Notes under the pieces: model-generated
What the model was told of the DNA's origin: nothing
What the model saw: only the letters and a program-made list of their open reading frames with translations
The model's database searches: none
Shown here: piece by piece, positions 48,860 to 57,559 of the stretch
Layout of the letters: each line of letters opens with the position of its first letter
How positions within the stretch are numbered: the stretch's first letter is position 1
NCBI RefSeq assembly: GCF_021021475.1
Contig: NZ_JAINWL010000001.1
Location: 1,364,001 to 1,428,000, forward strand
Direction: 5' to 3'
Origin: Citromicrobium bathyomarinum
GTDB taxonomy: Bacteria; Pseudomonadota; Alphaproteobacteria; Sphingomonadales; Sphingomonadaceae
Length of the DNA: 64,000 nt
Made by a program: the position numbers and the translations under genes

Positions 48860-50464
48860 TCAGGCTTCGGACTGGCCCGCTGCGAGCACGCGCTCCTGCG
48901 CGGCCGGGACCAGCTTCAGCGCCGCAACCAGCAGGACGAGCCCGATCGGCGCGACCCACAGGGTGCTCAGCATACCCAGGCCAAGATCGCCATCCGCCTT
49001 GGACGAAACAAGCCCGGCGAGATACGGCCCGAGCGCCAGCCCAACCAGCGTCGTCGCCAGGAAGAATGTGGCCGTCGCCACCCCGCGCATACGGGGCAGA
49101 ACCAGCGACTGGCTGGTCGCGGCGGCGGCGCCAAGCGCGCTCGACGCGAACAGCTGGGCCACCGCCGCTAGCACCAGGAACAGCGCTTTGCTGTCGGTAG
49201 TAAACATCACCCACACCACCGGCACCGGCGCGAGCAGCCCGAACAGCACGACATAAAGCCGCCCGCCGGGCAGCTTGGTAAACAGCCAGTCCGCCATCCG
49301 GCCGCCGGCGATCACCCCGAGGAACCCGGTTACCGCTGCCGGCGCCCCCAGCAGCAGGCCCAGCTCGCTCTTGGAAATCTCGAACACCCGTTCGCCGTAG
49401 GGCGCGCCCCAATAGGACGTGGCGTAGGAGATGAAGGCAACCGTGCCGTAACCGAGGATGGTGCACAGGAAGGCCGGCGAGCCCCAGGTCAGCGCGAAGG
49501 TCTGCGGGTCGCGTGACCGCAGCGCGCTCGCCCAGCTGAAGATCGCGTAATAGCCGACCGCCAGCAGGAACCACTGGTCCGATATCGCCAGGTCGAAGCC
49601 CATCCCGCCCATGATGAAGCCCTGCCCGGTCTCCGCCAGCAGGGTGATCAGCCAAGCGGCGGTGAAGAAACCAACCAGCCCGACGAGATTGATCGCCAGA
49701 GCCGTCGGGCTGCGCCGCGCGGCCCCCAGAATCGTGAACGGCGGGATGATCTGCAGCAGCTCCTCGACGAAGCCGCGCCACGGCTTCTCGACCGGCTCCG
49801 ACGGCATGCCGTCGATCAGGCCACGCACCGGCTCTTTCAGCGTGAAGACCCAGATCGCGAGCAGAAGGCCAGGCAGGCCCACCGCGATGAAGGCCGCCTG
49901 CCACCCGGCGAGGCCCAGCGGGCCGCCATTGGGGTAAGCCGCGTTCCAGTTCTCGACCACCAGCGCGCCGATCACCAGCGAGATACCGCCGCCGACATAC
50001 AGGCCCGAGGAATAGATCGCGAGCGCGGTGGCGCGCAGACGCGCGGGGAACCAGTCCGAAATCAGCGAATAGGCGGACGGGCTCGCTGTCGCCTCGCCGA
50101 TCCCGACGCCGACGCGCGCGCCGGAAAGCACCGCCGCATTCTTCGCAAAGCCGGACGCCGCGGTCATCAGCGACCATAGGCCAAGACCGATCGTCATAAG
50201 CCTGACGCGGTGCCAGCTGTCCGCCAGCTTGCCCAGCGGAATGCCGAAAAGCGCGTAGAAGATCGCGAACGCGGTGCCGTAGAGGAAGCCCAGAAACGCG
50301 TCGTCGACGCCCAGATCCGCCTTGATGTCGTTCGCCAGGATCGAGAGGATCTGGCGATCGACGAAGTTGAGCACGTAAACCAGCACCAGCACGCTGAGCG
50401 CGTACCAGCTATAGGCGGGCACCTTGGCATCTGGTGCCGATGCGGGCTTGTCCGTCGCGTCCAT
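48860..50464 (-). CDS. Major facilitator superfamily transporter (spinster-like)
   Basis: A 534-residue inner-membrane protein with 12 predicted helices. The N-terminal half has YVLNFVDRQILSILANDIKA and FAIFYALFGIPLGKLADSWH (the motif A loop), then SGARVGVGIGEATASPSAYS (motif C region), all typical of the spinster/hexuronate-type MFS group common in sphingomonads. A long periplasmic or cytoplasmic insertion follows helix 6. The substrate is unknown, perhaps an organic acid or sphingoid/lipid compound. The queC gene begins upstream; the two ends are 21 bases apart. Confidence 0.9.
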   Translation of the reverse strand: MDATDKPASAPDAKVPAYSWYALSVLVLVYVLNFVDRQILSILANDIKADLGVDDAFLGFLYGTAFAIFYALFGIPLGKLADSWHRVRLMTIGLGLWSLMTAASGFAKNAAVLSGARVGVGIGEATASPSAYSLISDWFPARLRATALAIYSSGLYVGGGISLVIGALVVENWNAAYPNGGPLGLAGWQAAFIAVGLPGLLLAIWVFTLKEPVRGLIDGMPSEPVEKPWRGFVEELLQIIPPFTILGAARRSPTALAINLVGLVGFFTAAWLITLLAETGQGFIMGGMGFDLAISDQWFLLAVGYYAIFSWASALRSRDPQTFALTWGSPAFLCTILGYGTVAFISYATSYWGAPYGERVFEISKSELGLLLGAPAAVTGFLGVIAGGRMADWLFTKLPGGRLYVVLFGLLAPVPVVWVMFTTDSKALFLVLAAVAQLFASSALGAAAATSQSLVLPRMRGVATATFFLATTLVGLALGPYLAGLVSSKADGDLGLGMLSTLWVAPIGLVLLVAALKLVPAAQERVLAAGQSEA

Positions 50465-50485
50465 TCATCCCCCTCGTCGTTTTTC

Positions 50486-51181
50486 TTATGTATCCGCCGG
50501 ATAGGTCAGCCCGTCGGTCAGCCCCGCATCGGCAAAACCCTTGCGGCGCAGACGACAGCTATCGCACAATCCGCACGGCAGGCCATCCCCTCTCGGGTCG
50601 TAACACGACCAGCTGAGTGCGGTATCGAGCCCAAGCCGGTTCGCCTCGCTCGCAATCTCGGCCTTGCCGAGGAACTGGAGCGGGGCGTCGATCGCGAAAC
50701 CGCCGCCTTCGATCCCCGCCTTTGTGCCCAGCCGCGCCGTTTCGGCGAAGCTCGCGATGAATTCAGGGCGACAGTCCGGATAGCCCGAATAGTCGAGCGC
50801 ATTGACCCCGATCACGATCCGGCCTGCGCCGATGCTTTCGGCAAAAGCGGTGGTCAGCGCGAGGAAGACGAGATTGCGGGCGGGCACATAGGTGACAGGG
50901 ATCGTGCCATCGACGCCATCCTTGGGCACGTCGATATCGGCGGTGAGCGCCGATCCGCCGAACTTGCGCAGGTCGAGCGTGATTTCGCGATGGCTCGCAA
51001 GTCCCAGCGCCCTGGCGATTTTGCGCGCCGCCTCGATCTCGCGCACGTGGCGCTGGCCGTAGTCGATGGTGAGCGCGTGCACTTCGTGCCCCCGCTCGCG
51101 CGCCAGAGCGGCGGCAACCATGGAGTCCAGCCCACCCGAAAGCAGGGCGGCGGCGATGGCGTCAGGATTTTTGCCCGTCAT
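50486..51181 (-). CDS. queC: 7-cyano-7-deazaguanine synthase
   Basis: Converts 7-carboxy-7-deazaguanine to preQ0 with ATP and ammonia in queuosine biosynthesis. The 231-residue enzyme has the PP-loop AALLSGGLDSMVAAALARER at residues 11-30, IDYGQRHVREIEAARKIA, and the C-terminal zinc site PCGLCDSCRLRRKGF with a preceding CYDP cysteine. ALDYSGYPDCRPEFI is also diagnostic. It works in the same pathway as gluQ further left in the window. It lies upstream of the MFS gene in the same direction. Confidence 0.95.
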   Translation of the reverse strand: MTGKNPDAIAAALLSGGLDSMVAAALARERGHEVHALTIDYGQRHVREIEAARKIARALGLASHREITLDLRKFGGSALTADIDVPKDGVDGTIPVTYVPARNLVFLALTTAFAESIGAGRIVIGVNALDYSGYPDCRPEFIASFAETARLGTKAGIEGGGFAIDAPLQFLGKAEIASEANRLGLDTALSWSCYDPRGDGLPCGLCDSCRLRRKGFADAGLTDGLTYPADT

Positions 51182-51238
51182 GGGCTCCGCGCTAGCGGCT
51201 TGCGCGATCGATCCGCAAGCCCGAACAGCGCACGCGGA

Positions 51239-51649
51239 TCACTTGCAGTCGCCCACCCGCCGGCCTTCCGCGGCAAAGGCGAAAGGCGAACCGCGTTCGA
51301 TCCCGGTGGTCCGCAGCTGGATCAGCTCGGGCGATTCCCACCGAATATCGGTCTGGCCATAACCATTGCCGTTGCAGCTGTAATGGACGGTCGCGCTGAC
51401 ACCATTGTCGTCGATCACGTTGCGGCTGCAGCGCATCCCGCGATGGCGCAGCTGGACCAGATCGCTTTCGCGCCTGAGGCAGATCCGCCGCGTGGTTGCG
51501 CCTTCGCCGCGCTCGCGGATTTCCCAAGTGCCGAGATGAAGCTTGTCGAATAAGGTGGTGGAGCCGCCCTGCGCCGCAAGCGGCGCGGCAAGGCCCACGG
51601 CCCCCGCGAGGGCGAGCGCAAGGGAGATGGTGATCCCGCGTCTCGTCAT
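51239..51649 (-). CDS. Secreted protein related to DUF3617
   Basis: The 136-residue product has a signal peptide (MTRRGITISLALALAGAVGLA, cleaved near LAAQG). The mature part resembles the DUF3617 family of periplasmic proteins: HLGTWEIRERGEGATTRRIC, an RCSRNVIDDNG segment and a final VGDCK. Four cysteines suggest two disulfides. Function is unknown. The start at MTRRGI is favoured because the signal peptide begins there; the frame extends 16 codons further. It is separated from queC by 57 bases. Confidence 0.72.
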   Translation of the reverse strand: MTRRGITISLALALAGAVGLAAPLAAQGGSTTLFDKLHLGTWEIRERGEGATTRRICLRRESDLVQLRHRGMRCSRNVIDDNGVSATVHYSCNGNGYGQTDIRWESPELIQLRTTGIERGSPFAFAAEGRRVGDCK

Positions 51650-51734
51650 TGCCCTATCCCCTTCAAATTCGGCGATTCTGTTAAAGTAGAAGAGCATCTA
51701 TACACGATTTCACCCGCGCCGGACATGAACGCCG

Positions 51735-52664
51735 CTAGGCGTCGATTGTGAAAATTCGCGAACAGAACGCGCAATCGACCAGAATGTCACCCGCTTCATT
51801 GCGCATTTCGGCCCTGTCTTCCTGAGAGAATCGACGAATGAGCGATTCGTAGTGCTCGACACTGCAACGGCAACCGCGTGTCAGCGGCTTTCCCTGAAAG
51901 ACACGCACCTCGTCTTCTTCGTGGAACAGTCGCCAGACCAGCGCTTCGAGCGGGAGCGCCTCGTCGAGCAGTTCCTCGTGCCGGATCGAGCCTGCCATGG
52001 TCTCGACATGCTCCCAGTGCGGGTGGGAGACGCGAACATGCAGCCGTTCGCGCCCGACCTCGCCATCGGGAAGATGCTGCGCGAGCAGGCCTGCAGCGAG
52101 CGTGCGCTCGCCTTCGGTCTTCACCGCAACTCGCACGAGCGTGGGGAGCTGTTGCGACTGAAGGAAATAGCTCTCGCACGCGGCGGCCAGGCTTTCTCCC
52201 TCCAGCGGCACGATCCCCTGATAGCGCCCGCCCCGCTTGGGCACGTCGAAGGTGATCGCGAGATAGCCTTTGCCGAACAGCGCGGGGAGCGAGGGGTTGG
52301 CGCCCAGCTTGGCCAGCGCCTCGGCATCGAAATCGGCATAGCCGCGCACCGCGCCCTGGCGGAAGTCGCAGACCAGCAGCTTGACGATGCCCGCCTCGGT
52401 CTGGGCCTGCATGGTCATCTGGCCGCCGCCTTCGCCCTCCGCGCTCTCTTCATCATCTTCGTCGATCAGCGCACCGACCAGCGCGGCAACCACCAGCGCT
52501 TCGGCGAGCAGGTTGCGGATCGCGGGGGGATAGTCGTGCGCGGCGAGGATTTCGTCGAGCGTGCGGTCGAGCCGCACGAGCCGCAGCCGCGTATCCCGCG
52601 AGGGGATCGACGCGCCCAGCAGGTGGTCGGAGAAGGTTTCGCTTGTCTGGAGAGTATCGGTCAC
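51735..52664 (-). CDS. hslO: Redox-activated chaperone Hsp33
   Basis: A cytosolic holdase activated by oxidative unfolding. The 309-residue protein has the N-terminal substrate-binding fold with LLAEALVVAALVGALIDEDD and VCDFRQGAVRGYADFDAEAL, and the C-terminal zinc domain with RGCRCSVEHYESLI (CxC) and DILVDCAFCSRIFTI (CxxC). Alphaproteobacterial members have an acidic insert, here DDEESAEGEGGG. It begins 48 bases after argF in the same direction, so the two may be transcribed together. Confidence 0.93.
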   Translation of the reverse strand: MTDTLQTSETFSDHLLGASIPSRDTRLRLVRLDRTLDEILAAHDYPPAIRNLLAEALVVAALVGALIDEDDEESAEGEGGGQMTMQAQTEAGIVKLLVCDFRQGAVRGYADFDAEALAKLGANPSLPALFGKGYLAITFDVPKRGGRYQGIVPLEGESLAAACESYFLQSQQLPTLVRVAVKTEGERTLAAGLLAQHLPDGEVGRERLHVRVSHPHWEHVETMAGSIRHEELLDEALPLEALVWRLFHEEDEVRVFQGKPLTRGCRCSVEHYESLIRRFSQEDRAEMRNEAGDILVDCAFCSRIFTIDA

Positions 52665-52712
52665 GGCGGGCTATATAAGAACGCCCGCCGTCTCCCCAAG
52701 ACCCCCTGCGAT

Positions 52713-53642
52713 TCAGAGCTTGCCGAAAGCCCAGAGAAGCACGGATTTCTGCGCGTGGATGCGGTTCTCCGCTTCGTCGAACACGCGGCTTTGCGGCCCT
52801 TCGATCACGCTTTGCGTCACCTCGTCGCCGACATGTGCGGGCAGGCAGTGGAGGAAATCCGCATCCGGCTTGGCCAGCGCCATCAGCGCGTCATTGACCT
52901 GGAAAGGCTGCATTGCGGCGATCTTGCTCGCGGCGTTTTCCTGCCCCATCGAAACCCAGGTATCGGTGACGATCACGTCCGCGTCCCTCGCGGCGCCCTC
53001 AGCATCCTGCGTCAGCGTGATCGTCGCGCCGCCCGCGCGGGCCGCTTCGACGAACGCCGCCTCGGGCTCGAAACCTGCTGGCGTGGCAACACGCACGTTG
53101 AACTTGAAGATGCCGGCGGCCTCGAGGATCGAGTGGAGCACGTTGTTGCCATCGCCCAGCCAGGCCAGTTCCAGCCCCGGCAGCGCCTTGCCATGTTCGA
53201 TGATGGTCAGCAGATCGGCGACGATCTGGCACGGGTGCGACGCGTCGGTCAGCCCGTTGATCACCGGCACGCTGGCATGGCGGGCCATTTCCTCGACCTT
53301 GGCGTGATCGTCGGTCCGGATCATGATCGCATCGACCATCCGGCTCAGCACGCGCGCGGTGTCGGCGATGCTCTCCCCCCGGCCGAGCTGCATCGAGCCG
53401 CTCTCCATCACGATAGCGCTGCCACCCAGCTGGCGCATCGCGATGTCGAAGCTGACCCGCGTGCGGGTCGAGCTTTTCTCGAAGATCATCGCCAGCACAT
53501 GCCCGGCGAGAGGTGCATCGGCATCCGCCTTGCCCTTGGGCCAGGACTTGCGCGCACCCTTGCGGTCGATCGCGTCGTTCAGCATCGCGGCGAGGGCATC
53601 GCCGCCTGCGTCCGAGAGGTCGAGGAAATGCCGCGTGCCCAT
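52713..53642 (-). CDS. argF: Ornithine carbamoyltransferase
   Basis: Makes citrulline from ornithine and carbamoyl phosphate in arginine synthesis. The 309-residue enzyme has the carbamoyl-phosphate motif [13 protein letters not shown] near residue 54, [20 protein letters not shown], the [19 protein letters not shown] block, and the active-site [12 protein letters not shown] near residue 265. Its ATG overlaps the argD stop by one base (TGATG), so argD-argF form an operon with hslO downstream. Note that the OTCase motif [10 protein letters not shown] is present, excluding an N-acetyl variant. Confidence 0.95.
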   Translation of the reverse strand: MGTRHFLDLSDAGGDALAAMLNDAIDRKGARKSWPKGKADADAPLAGHVLAMIFEKSSTRTRVSFDIAMRQLGGSAIVMESGSMQLGRGESIADTARVLSRMVDAIMIRTDDHAKVEEMARHASVPVINGLTDASHPCQIVADLLTIIEHGKALPGLELAWLGDGNNVLHSILEAAGIFKFNVRVATPAGFEPEAAFVEAARAGGATITLTQDAEGAARDADVIVTDTWVSMGQENAASKIAAMQPFQVNDALMALAKPDADFLHCLPAHVGDEVTQSVIEGPQSRVFDEAENRIHAQKSVLLWAFGKL

Positions 53643-54835
53643 CAGCTGGCGTCCGGCACTTCGTAGTCGGCCGCACCGGCAGACAGCTTGTCGAAGAACT
53701 CGTCGATCTCCGCATCGCCCACCACCAGCGGCGGAAGCACGCGCAGCGTGTTGTCGCCTGCCGCCACGGTCAGCAGCTGGTGCTTGTCGCGCAGGTGCTG
53801 GAAGAACGGGCGGCTTTCGACCTTCATTTTGATGCCGAGCATCAGGCCTTCGCCGCGGACCAGCTCGAACAGGTCGGGATAATTGCCGATGAACTGTTCC
53901 AGCCGCGCCTTCAGCCGCGCACCCTTGTCGCGCACGCCTTGGAGGAATTCGTCGTTGGCGACCGCTTCCATCACCGCGACGCCCGCCGCCATGGCGAGCG
54001 GGTTGCCGCCGTAGGTGGAACCGTGGGTGCCGAAGGTCATCCCACGTGCGGCATGTTCGGTCGCAAGGCAGGCGCCCAGCGGGAAGCCGCCGCCGATGCC
54101 CTTCGCGCTCGCCACGATGTCCGGCTTCACGCCATAGAGCTCGTGCGCGTAGAACTTGCCCGTGCGCGCGACGCCGCACTGGACCTCGTCCAGCACCAGC
54201 ATCAGGCCATGTTCGTCAGCCAGATCGCGCAGGCCCTGCATGAACTCCTGGCTGGCGGGGCGGATGCCACCCTCGCCCTGGATCGGTTCGACCAGGAATC
54301 CGGCGGTCTGCGGGCCGATCGCGGCCTTTGCAGCGGCCAGATCGTCGAACTCGCAATATTTGAAGCCCTGCAGCAGCGGCAGGAAGCCGTGGTGCATCTT
54401 GGCCTGGTTGCTCGCGCTGATCGTCGCCATCGTGCGCCCATGGAACGCGCTGGTGAACGTGATCAGCTCGGTCCGGGCGGGGTCGCCATCCTCGTGCTGG
54501 TGGAACGCGCGCGCGGTCTTGATCGCGCATTCGACCGCCTCGGCGCCCGAATTGGTGAAGAACACCGTATCGGCGAAACTCGCGTCGACCAGCATCTGCG
54601 CCAGCTTTTCCTGATGCGGGCTGCCGTAGAGGTTGGAGACGTGCATCAGCGTCTCGGCCTGGCGCTGGATCGCGCCGATCAGCCCTTCGTGGCTGTGGCC
54701 GAGCAGGTTGACCGCGATGCCGCTGGCGAAGTCGAGATAGCGCGTGCCATCCTCGTCGATCAGGTGGCAGTGCTCGCCCTTCACGGGGCGGACGTCGCAA
54801 CGGGGATAGACGGGCATCAGGGCGGGGATCGACAT
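53642..54835 (-). CDS. argD: Acetylornithine aminotransferase
   Basis: A PLP aminotransferase of arginine biosynthesis (also succinyldiaminopimelate in lysine synthesis). The 397-residue protein shows [40 protein letters not shown] with the PLP phosphate site, [20 protein letters not shown], the Schiff-base lysine in [15 protein letters not shown] near residue 242, and [19 protein letters not shown]. It starts the argD-argF pair. The cold-shock gene lies 138 bases upstream in the same direction, separated by a hairpin. Confidence 0.95.
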   Translation of the reverse strand: MSIPALMPVYPRCDVRPVKGEHCHLIDEDGTRYLDFASGIAVNLLGHSHEGLIGAIQRQAETLMHVSNLYGSPHQEKLAQMLVDASFADTVFFTNSGAEAVECAIKTARAFHQHEDGDPARTELITFTSAFHGRTMATISASNQAKMHHGFLPLLQGFKYCEFDDLAAAKAAIGPQTAGFLVEPIQGEGGIRPASQEFMQGLRDLADEHGLMLVLDEVQCGVARTGKFYAHELYGVKPDIVASAKGIGGGFPLGACLATEHAARGMTFGTHGSTYGGNPLAMAAGVAVMEAVANDEFLQGVRDKGARLKARLEQFIGNYPDLFELVRGEGLMLGIKMKVESRPFFQHLRDKHQLLTVAAGDNTLRVLPPLVVGDAEIDEFFDKLSAGAADYEVPDAS

Positions 54836-54869
54836 GGCAACTCCGGAAAATTCAAAACGGTGAACGACA

Positions 54870-54898
54870 AATGGCGGCCCCGCGAGGGAACCGCCATT
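54870..54898 (-). terminator. Possible terminator of the cold-shock gene
   Basis: AATGGCGG (54870-54877) pairs with CCGCCATT (54891-54898) and on the minus strand is followed by a T-rich stretch (TTTGTCGTT). It lies between the cold-shock gene and argD and may separate the two transcripts. A 14-base loop makes it only moderately strong. Confidence 0.45.
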
Positions 54899-54973
54899 CG
54901 CGAATGACCGGCGATCTATTGCGTCAGCCGGGCCGGGTCAAACTGGTGAGCATGACCCTAGCCGGTGCGCGCC

Positions 54974-55786
54974 TTATTCCTGTACGGGAACGAGGTTGAC
55001 CGCCGAATACTTGCCTCGTCGGTCGACTTCGAGATCGAATTCGTAGCGTTCGCCCTCGTTGATCTGCGACAGGCCCGAGCGTTCCACCGCGCTGATATGC
55101 ACGAAGGCATCGGGCTGGCCGTCGTCGCGCACCAGGAAGCCGAAGCCCTTCATCGAATTGAAGAACTTGACCGTGCCGGTCGCCTTCTCGCCCGTCAGCT
55201 CGCGCCGCGGAGCACCGCCGGCCGCGCCGGGGCCGCCATCGCGGGGAGCGGCTACGGCACCACCGGTGACGGGGATGACGTCGCCCACGACCTGCAGATC
55301 CTGCGCGGAAATCTTGCCGCCACGATCGACCAGGTTGAATTCGAGCTCCTGCCCTTCGGCAAGGCCTTCAAGACCGGCGCGTTCGACGGCACTAATGTGC
55401 ACGAACACGTCGTCTCCGCCGCCTTCCTGCTGGATGAAGCCGAAGCCCTTCTGGCCGTTGAAGAATTTCACCTGGCCCTTGCCGGTGCCGACGACCTGTG
55501 CGGGCATGCGGTTGAAACCGCCGCCACCGCCAGCGCCGCCGCGCGGACCACCGCCGCCGCCGCCGAAGCCGCCACGGCCACCGCCGCCCGGTCCGCCGCG
55601 ATCCTGGAACCCGCCACGGTCCTGAAAACCGCCGCGATCCTGGTAGCCACCGCCACCGCGATCGTCGAATCCGCCGCGATCCTGGAACCCGCCGCCGAAA
55701 TCACCGCCGGGAAACGGCTCGAAACCGTCTTCTCCGATGTTGTCCCGCTTGTCGCGCCCGCGACGACGCCCTTTATCGTAACCCAT
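54974..55786 (-). CDS. Double cold-shock-domain protein with RGG-rich N-terminus
   Basis: The 270-residue protein has two cold-shock domains: [20 protein letters not shown] with [12 protein letters not shown] (about residues 103-165) and [20 protein letters not shown] with [12 protein letters not shown] (about 205-268). Both RNP motifs are intact, so it should bind single-stranded RNA or DNA. Ahead of them lies a disordered tail of about 95 residues with repeated QDRGGF units and poly-Gly, a type of RGG segment associated with RNA binding and phase separation. Two-domain Csp proteins are common in alphaproteobacteria; the RGG tail is less so. Confidence 0.88.
   Translation of the reverse strand: MGYDKGRRRGRDKRDNIGEDGFEPFPGGDFGGGFQDRGGFDDRGGGGYQDRGGFQDRGGFQDRGGPGGGGRGGFGGGGGGPRGGAGGGGGFNRMPAQVVGTGKGQVKFFNGQKGFGFIQQEGGGDDVFVHISAVERAGLEGLAEGQELEFNLVDRGGKISAQDLQVVGDVIPVTGGAVAAPRDGGPGAAGGAPRRELTGEKATGTVKFFNSMKGFGFLVRDDGQPDAFVHISAVERSGLSQINEGERYEFDLEVDRRGKYSAVNLVPVQE
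55589..55687 (-). repeat. Tandem repeat encoding QDRGGF units
   Basis: About five related units of 15-21 bases encode GGFQDRGGF-like repeats in the cold-shock protein's tail. Such DNA repeats can change in number by slippage, altering tail length between strains. Confidence 0.65.
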
Positions 55787-56141
55787 AACTCGCCAAAAAC
55801 CTTGCTACTTCCACCCGCCCGCAAAACGAAATCCCGTAAAGGCGCGAACGGTCGCCTCCCGGCATTGCTGGAGTGGCAAACGATCGACGTTCATGCCGCC
55901 AGTCCCCCACCAACTGGCCCCACCCTTATCGCAGAATGCGCGTGGGCGCGAACCAATTCGCAATAGGGTACTTGATTCCGCAAGATTATGACAATTTCGA
56001 AGGCTTGCGCGGCTTCGGGAGAGCCTGCATGTCTTGCCCGGGATGGAGGGGCCGATGCGCTCGACGGACTTGGCAGGACGGGCACAGCACACCGCGAGGG
56101 GGCGATTCGCCCCGAAGCCCGGCGGGAGCGATTGAGCGCCG
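55787..56141. other. Intergenic region upstream of the cold-shock gene
   Basis: This 355-base gap contains no convincing gene. On the minus strand it is the leader and promoter region of the cold-shock protein, which in other cold-shock genes includes a long structured leader; I see no unmistakable cold-box. Its right end provides the promoter of the gene starting at 56142. No RNA gene was recognised. Confidence 0.5.
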
Positions 56142-56555
56142 ATGGATACTCAGCTTCTCCAACTGGGCGGATCGCTGCTCGCGATTCTGGTGCTGGCGGG
56201 AATCGCCTGGGCGCTCAAGCTAGGCCAGCCGCGCACCATCGACACCGCCGAGCGCGCTCTCGCCCTCGCCCGCGAGGCGGATAGCGCGTTCGATCCCAGG
56301 GAAGCTGCGGTCGGGCGCGACGGCTCCGCCGCGATTCTCGCCGATTCGGCCGGGCGGATCATGGTGCTGCGCCGTCATGGCACCCACTTCGCCGCGCGCG
56401 TTCTGGAGCCGGGCACGCCCGCGCACAGTGAGGGCGATATCCTCACCATCGTGCCGCACGACCGCCGCTATGGCCCGGTGGTGCTGGATCTCGGCCCCGA
56501 GGCGCAGGCTTGGGCCTCGCGCATCGAGGCGCTAGGAAGGTCGGACCATGCCTGA
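56142..56555 (+). CDS. Hypothetical protein with one membrane anchor
   Basis: The 137-residue protein starts with a transmembrane helix (LLQLGGSLLAILVLAGIAWALK, residues 5-26) then a soluble part: PRTIDTAERALALAREADSA, GSAAILADSAGRIMVLRRHG and DRRYGPVVLDLGPEAQAWAS. I do not recognise a named family; similar proteins occur beside sterol-desaturase genes in sphingomonads. It overlaps the next gene by eight bases, so the two are coupled and it may assist that membrane enzyme. Confidence 0.72.
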   Translation: MDTQLLQLGGSLLAILVLAGIAWALKLGQPRTIDTAERALALAREADSAFDPREAAVGRDGSAAILADSAGRIMVLRRHGTHFAARVLEPGTPAHSEGDILTIVPHDRRYGPVVLDLGPEAQAWASRIEALGRSDHA

Positions 56556-57510
56556 CTTCTCGCCCGTCGATTACGCCATTCCCGGCTTCGTCCTGCTCGT
56601 TCTGGCAGAGATGCTGTGGGCGCGGTTCAAGGCGCCGCATTCCTATGAGCCGAAGGATACGCTGGTCAGCCTCGCCTTCGGCCTGGGCAGCACCGTCGCA
56701 GGATTGCTGCTGGGCGGGCTGGCGCTGGCGGTGTTCCTCGCCGCCTACGAGGTGCGCTTCTTCACCATCGGCTGGGAATGGTGGGCGTGGCCTGTGTGCT
56801 TCGTGCTCGACGATCTCAAATATTACTGGGTCCACCGATTCGGCCACCGCAGCCGGTGGTTCTGGGCGAGCCACGTGAACCATCACTCGAGCCAGCACTA
56901 CAACCTCTCCACTGCGCTGCGGCAGACGTGGACCGGCGCGTTCACGCTCGGCTTCGCCTTCGCGCTGCCGCTGGTGCTGCTGGGCTTCCACCCGGCGATG
57001 ATCGCGATCTGCGGCGGGTTCAACCTGATCTACCAGTTCTGGATTCACACCGAAGCGATCGACCGCATGCCGCGCTGGTTCGAGGCGGTGATGAACACGC
57101 CCAGCCACCACCGCGTGCACCACGCGACCAACCCGCGCTATCTCGACCGCAATTACGCGGGCGTGTTCATCGTGTGGGACAAGCTGTTCGGCACCTTCGA
57201 GGCGGAGCGTCCGCATTCCGAAGAACCGATCCGCTACGGCATCGTGAAGCAGCTGGGCAGCTTCAACCTGCTGTGGGCGGTGTTCCACGAATGGGTCGGG
57301 ATGCTCGGCGACATCTGGCGTAGCCCCTGGAAGCACAAGCTTTCCTACCTGCTGCGCGAGCCGGGCTGGAGCCACGACGGCAGCCGCGAGACATCTGACA
57401 TGATTCGCGCTCGCTGGCAGGAGCAGCAACAGCAGGCAGACGCCGCGCCGGTCGAGACGACGCAGGACGAGCCGCAAAAGCCGATTGCGGGGCCACGCCG
57501 CGCAGCCTAA
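56548..57510 (+). CDS. Sterol desaturase/fatty acid hydroxylase family protein
   Basis: A 320-residue membrane di-iron oxygenase. The histidine boxes are HRFGHRSRWFWASHVNHH near residue 96 (HxxxH, HxxHH) and, later, HTEAIDRMPRWFEAV with NTPSHHRVHHATNPRYLDR near residue 184 (HxxxHxxHH type). Hydrophobic segments fill the first 90 residues. Relatives hydroxylate fatty acids, sterols or alkylglycerols. With serine palmitoyltransferase in the same genome, a sphingolipid or fatty acid substrate is conceivable but unproven. It precedes a GMC oxidoreductase by 49 bases. Confidence 0.9.
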   Translation: MPDFSPVDYAIPGFVLLVLAEMLWARFKAPHSYEPKDTLVSLAFGLGSTVAGLLLGGLALAVFLAAYEVRFFTIGWEWWAWPVCFVLDDLKYYWVHRFGHRSRWFWASHVNHHSSQHYNLSTALRQTWTGAFTLGFAFALPLVLLGFHPAMIAICGGFNLIYQFWIHTEAIDRMPRWFEAVMNTPSHHRVHHATNPRYLDRNYAGVFIVWDKLFGTFEAERPHSEEPIRYGIVKQLGSFNLLWAVFHEWVGMLGDIWRSPWKHKLSYLLREPGWSHDGSRETSDMIRARWQEQQQQADAAPVETTQDEPQKPIAGPRRAA

Positions 57511-57559
57511 CCTTTCCGTAAACGGAGAGAATATTCCGTACACGAGAGAGGACGGGCGC

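Noticed and set aside
54899-54973. Possible tRNA or small RNA between argD and the cold-shock gene
   Set aside because: No cloverleaf, CCA end or conserved arms could be drawn; only a hairpin is present next to it.
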